8,125 bases of DNA from Candidatus Poseidoniaceae archaeon (GTDB lineage: Archaea > Thermoplasmatota > Poseidoniia > Poseidoniales > Poseidoniaceae): positions 2,596 to 10,720 of the forward strand of contig DUIP01000118.1 of NCBI GenBank assembly GCA_013330285.1. Reading direction: 5' to 3'. Below, piece by piece: positions 5,491-8,125 of this stretch (the stretch's first letter is position 1; each line of letters begins with the position of its first letter). Both the position numbers and the translations under genes were made by a program. The notes beneath the pieces were generated by a model. It was given only the letters and a program-made list of their open reading frames with translations. It ran no database searches and was not told the DNA's origin.

Positions 5491-6528
5491 ATGGGGGCCA
5501 CGGAACAACCGATGATTGCTACAGTAATCCCCGTATTGAATGAATCTGAGTACATCACCGCTTGCCTCGATTCATTGATCGCTCAGACCTATCCCGCCTC
5601 ACGCCACATGATTTTCATTCTTGATGGAGGATCAAGCGATAACACCACTGAACTTGTCGAGGAAGCAATTCTTCGTTCTGCCCAAGCCAATGGGCCTAAA
5701 ATCGAATTGCATTCAAACCCAGGAAAATTCGTCGCACAGGGGCGTAATAAAGCGCTTGAACTCATGCCGAGTACAATCACACATGTTCTGGAATTGATTG
5801 GACATAGCACGGTTGATGCTCATCATCTCGAAGTTCTGGTCGAAGAGTGGAGCCGTATTTCAACAATGGAGCATCAGCAACTTGGAGCACTCGGAAGTCG
5901 AGTCTTACCACGAAAAGGTGAGTTGGATACAGTTGAATCATGGGTTGAAGGTGCCCTTGGCTCGCCCCTCGGAAGTGGCGGTGGCCAATTTGACCGATTT
6001 ACGACATCAGCACCGTGCAAGATTCCAGCATTTGTGCTCCACTCTCGACATGCTGTGGTTGATGTTGGAGGCTGGGATGAATCCTTCATCTCCAGTCAAG
6101 ACAGCGACCTTTCAATGCGCCTTGCAGCCAATGGTTATGCACTTTGGAGGACGCCGAAAACTGTGGTTTACATGACCAAACGCACTGGATTGATACGGTG
6201 GCTAAAGATGGGGCACCGCTATGGTTTTTGGCGAACAAAAACCGTCATCAAGCATCCAAAAAGAATCAGCTTACGAGAGTATTTACCTTGGTTGGGTCTT
6301 TTCCTCACGCTTTCACTTGCTCTTGCAAATATGGATTCGTGGGTGCTACCACCAATGGCTTATGCTTGTGTATTGGCCATTGAAGCAGTCCGTATGAGCC
6401 TTAAATTCGGTCGATTTTCAATGATCTTTGGTGTGCCGATGTGTCTTTTCATGCTCCACGTGAGTTTCTCAGTCGGACTCCTTGATGGCTTTATTCGACG
6501 TGGAAAGGCCCCCAGTGACCGTGCTTAA
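5491..6528 (+). CDS. Membrane-anchored family 2 glycosyltransferase (ExoA-like)
   Basis: 345 residues with a GT-A catalytic domain (about 8-250) and a hydrophobic C-terminus. The opening MIATVIPVLNESEYITACL and L44-D45-G-G-S-S-D50-N-T are the nucleotide-sugar binding motifs of GT2 enzymes. N86 in GRNKAL matches the G-x-N motif. The segment corresponding to the DxD or DxH metal site reads L102-I103-G104-H105, so the first Asp seems missing. Q203-D204-S-D206-L-x-x-R is the (E/Q)D acceptor-site motif, and MGHRYGFWRTKT fits the amphipathic segment of ExoA-type enzymes. About three membrane helices follow between 262 and 333. It probably adds a sugar to a lipid carrier or surface glycan; donor and acceptor cannot be deduced. 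An in-frame TAA at 5476 excludes an upstream start. ATG 5491 is the first start and ATG 5512, directly before the first strand, is the alternative. Confidence 0.88.
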   Translation: MGATEQPMIATVIPVLNESEYITACLDSLIAQTYPASRHMIFILDGGSSDNTTELVEEAILRSAQANGPKIELHSNPGKFVAQGRNKALELMPSTITHVLELIGHSTVDAHHLEVLVEEWSRISTMEHQQLGALGSRVLPRKGELDTVESWVEGALGSPLGSGGGQFDRFTTSAPCKIPAFVLHSRHAVVDVGGWDESFISSQDSDLSMRLAANGYALWRTPKTVVYMTKRTGLIRWLKMGHRYGFWRTKTVIKHPKRISLREYLPWLGLFLTLSLALANMDSWVLPPMAYACVLAIEAVRMSLKFGRFSMIFGVPMCLFMLHVSFSVGLLDGFIRRGKAPSDRA

Positions 6529-6532
6529 ACCG

Positions 6533-6542
6533 AAGCATGCTT
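6533..6542. repeat. 10-base perfect palindrome before the zinc-ribbon gene
   Basis: AAGCATGCTT is self-complementary and starts 5 bases after the glycosyltransferase stop, in the 61-base gap before the next gene. It has no loop or T-tract, so it does not look like an intrinsic terminator. A regulator site is possible, and chance is not excluded. Confidence 0.25.
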
Positions 6543-6589
6543 AGGCAACATACTTGAGGGAAACTGCAAAACACAACGTGGGGAGAACA

Positions 6590-7567
6590 ATGGCAGGCGA
6601 ACGCAGTGCAGTCTCCAAAGGTATTGCTGCCCTTCCCATATTGGTCATGGCGATGATTCATGTCACCGTTACGCCTCTACGGGATATGTTCCGTGTCGAG
6701 CCCTTGTTGATGTACATCTGCTATGGAGGTGCCTTCGGAGTGGGTGTGTTCTTGTTGAAGCGTACCTCCCAGGTGAAAGATCACGAATACCATCGTTCCA
6801 AAGTGATGAAAGAGATGAAAAAAGTCTACCAGGCTGAGGAAGAAGGCGTCTGGCAGAGCAATGCTATCCTTGGTTCTGAACTTTCTGCTGAGGCGCAATT
6901 GAAACTCAAAGGACAGGTAGGCACCATTGATGCAGAGGCACCTGAAATGAACCTCGGCGAAGACGACCGCGTTGATGTAACCATGCTTATGGATGCCTCT
7001 CACATTCAGAAAGCGAACAGGCGAATGAGTGGCGATGAGGCGTTTGATGATCAGGCCGTTGATTCAACCATTGGAGCCGTTCGGAAAAGTTCCCCAATGG
7101 ACGCTCTTCTCGATTCAATTGGGAGCCTCTTTGGACGTGGTGATGCCGCAGAGCAAAGGGCGTTGAGAAAACAGGCACGCCTTTCTGCAGCATCTCAGGC
7201 CGATCCCGTCACAGCTCAACGACCAGTTGCACCGATTCGAACGAAAAGCCAATCCAAAGAAGAGACCCAACTCAGGGTGACTTCCATGAGTGATGGTGGT
7301 GGCATCGACTCCGCTGTCAATGCTTCTGGTGAAGCAATAGACGCACCTAGTGAGCCTACTGAAGCCGAGAAAGTGTATGCGTGGGACCAACCAACAGGTG
7401 CTTCGCCAGAACACAGCATCGAAGACATGGCGATGCTCTCAACACCAATTCGTACCTCAGCACCCCTTGTGCAACCGGTCGCAGAGCAGGCGCCAATCTG
7501 CAGAGGTTGTGGCCAACAAGTCACCATCGGTGAACGCTTTTGCCCCCACTGCGGGCTTGACCTCTAA
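6590..7567 (+). CDS. Two-helix membrane protein with C-terminal zinc ribbon
   Basis: From ATG 6590 the product has 325 residues. Two N-terminal membrane helices (about 12-29, GIAALPILVMAMIHVTVT, and 39-56, LLMYICYGGAFGVGVFLL) form a hairpin ending in K57-R58, so the bulk is predicted cytoplasmic. A charged, possibly coiled region (about 65-85, HRSKVMKEMKKVYQAEEE) and a long low-complexity linker follow, interrupted by a possible amphipathic helix at about 168-182 (SPMDALLDSIGSLFG). The C-terminus is a compact zinc ribbon, C304-x2-C307 and C318-x2-C321 (ERFCPHCGLDL). I do not recognise the full-length family; the ribbon suggests a protein-binding or nucleic-acid-binding role at the membrane. 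GGGGAG at 6580-6585 supports ATG 6590 over TTG 6554. It lies between the glycosyltransferase and dnaJ genes. Confidence 0.82.
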   Translation: MAGERSAVSKGIAALPILVMAMIHVTVTPLRDMFRVEPLLMYICYGGAFGVGVFLLKRTSQVKDHEYHRSKVMKEMKKVYQAEEEGVWQSNAILGSELSAEAQLKLKGQVGTIDAEAPEMNLGEDDRVDVTMLMDASHIQKANRRMSGDEAFDDQAVDSTIGAVRKSSPMDALLDSIGSLFGRGDAAEQRALRKQARLSAASQADPVTAQRPVAPIRTKSQSKEETQLRVTSMSDGGGIDSAVNASGEAIDAPSEPTEAEKVYAWDQPTGASPEHSIEDMAMLSTPIRTSAPLVQPVAEQAPICRGCGQQVTIGERFCPHCGLDL

Positions 7568-7630
7568 TGCTAAATCGATACGAGAAGTTGAAAGAGGTGC
7601 TCTGTTAGGGCAGTTTACTGGGTGCTGGTA
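7568..7630. other. Gap upstream of dnaJ, no recognised element
   Basis: These 63 bases separate the zinc-ribbon gene stop from dnaJ. I see no convincing TATA/BRE pair, heat-shock element or terminator. The AT-richer stretch CTAAATCGATA near 7570-7580 is the only weak promoter candidate. dnaJ may have its own promoter here or be read through from the preceding gene. Confidence 0.3.
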
Positions 7631-8125
7631 ATGTCTGACAAGCGTGACTATTACGAAGTGCTCGGTGTTGAAAAATCAGCGAGTGAGCGGGACCTCAAGA
7701 ATGCGTTTCGTAGTTTGGCACGAAAGTATCACCCTGATCGAAGCAGTGAGGAAAATGCTGAAGATAAATTCAAAGAAATTCAGGAAGCATATGCTGTTCT
7801 TTCAGATGCAGAAAAGCGAGCACAGTACGATCGGTTTGGCCACAATGGGCCTTCTGGCTCGCCATTTGGTGGTTTTGGCGGTGGAGGTTTCAACATCAAC
7901 CTCGAAGACATCCTCGGTGGTGACTTTTTCTCAAGCATGTTCGGTAGCGGTGGTGGACGTTCAAACCGTCGTAGAGGCAACGATATACGAATTATCCACA
8001 CAGTAAGTTTACTCGATATTTACAATGGCAGCACCGAGGAGATTGAACTCGAACTTCCAACTCAGTGTGATGCATGTGAGGGGACGGGTGCTGAAGGCGG
8101 TCAGACAGAATCGTGCAGTGATTGT
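7631..8125 (+). CDS. dnaJ: Chaperone DnaJ, type I (3'-partial)
   Basis: The first 165 residues of a DnaJ/Hsp40 co-chaperone, which stimulates the ATPase of DnaK and delivers unfolded clients to it in the cytoplasm. The J domain spans about 6-70 (DYYEVLGV, the H34-P-D36 motif, then EKRAQYDRFG). A short Gly/Phe-rich region follows at about 73-110 (GGFGGGGFN, LGGDFFSSMFGSGGG). Next is the client-binding start (RRGNDIRIIHTVSLLDIYNG) and the first part of the zinc-finger domain: C146-x2-C149-x-G-x-G and C162-x2-C165. This makes it type I, the full class, whose usual length is about 370-390 residues; the rest lies beyond the window edge. ATG 7631 was chosen because the J domain begins within six residues. 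A weak GGGTG lies upstream. dnaK and grpE are not in the window. Confidence 0.95.
   Translation, partial: MSDKRDYYEVLGVEKSASERDLKNAFRSLARKYHPDRSSEENAEDKFKEIQEAYAVLSDAEKRAQYDRFGHNGPSGSPFGGFGGGGFNINLEDILGGDFFSSMFGSGGGRSNRRRGNDIRIIHTVSLLDIYNGSTEEIELELPTQCDACEGTGAEGGQTESCSDC

Noticed and set aside
5401..5508. His-rich N-terminal extension of the UPF0201 protein (TTG 5508 or GTG 5487/5475).
   Set aside because: It would overlap the divergent glycosyltransferase start or its leader, lacks a ribosome-binding site, and the family normally begins just before the first strand. ATG 5400 is more economical.
6677..7527. Several antisense open frames opposite the zinc-ribbon gene.
   Set aside because: None has motifs or a ribosome-binding site. 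The plus-strand frame explains the region with membrane helices and a zinc ribbon.

Overview
The window looks like a chromosomal segment of a marine planktonic archaeon, most likely Marine Group II (Candidatus Poseidoniales, Thermoplasmatota). Three things point there. One gene encodes an archaeal UPF0201-type RNA-binding protein. The first gene encodes a large surface protein with one C-terminal membrane helix, a Pro/Ala-rich cytoplasmic tail and a terminal 'LPEGWTQEQWNHFGWQY' motif of a kind I associate with these archaea. Genes are packed tightly, with short gaps and interlocked stop codons. The assignment is inference from protein style, not from a marker RNA. No rRNA, tRNA, CRISPR array, insertion sequence or attachment site was seen.

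Layout. Positions 1-3444 (+) hold a co-directional envelope group: the 3' part of a large beta-sandwich surface protein, a small helical protein of unknown function, and a lipoprotein zinc metalloprotease. Positions 3441-3770 (-) hold a two-helix membrane protein whose stop codon interlocks with that of the protease. Positions 3875-4888 (+) encode one chain with a complete pyroglutamyl-peptidase I (C15) domain joined to a complete MutT-like Nudix domain. Its stop in turn interlocks with that of the UPF0201 gene at 4885-5400 (-). A short divergent gap leads to a membrane-anchored family 2 glycosyltransferase (5491-6528, +), a two-helix membrane protein with a C-terminal zinc ribbon (6590-7567, +), and the 5' half of a type I dnaJ (7631 to the window edge, +).

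How the genes may work together. The first three genes plausibly form a cell-surface unit of anchored ectodomain plus lipid-anchored protease. The glycosyltransferase probably acts at the inner face of the membrane in surface glycan synthesis. The C15-Nudix fusion, UPF0201 protein and DnaJ are cytoplasmic housekeeping or quality-control proteins with no obvious shared pathway. The most unusual item is the C15-Nudix fusion: both halves keep their recognisable catalytic residues in one uninterrupted reading frame. Next are the protease, whose HExxHxxGxx motif ends in Asn instead of His/Asp, and the glycosyltransferase, whose DxD-type motif appears degenerate.
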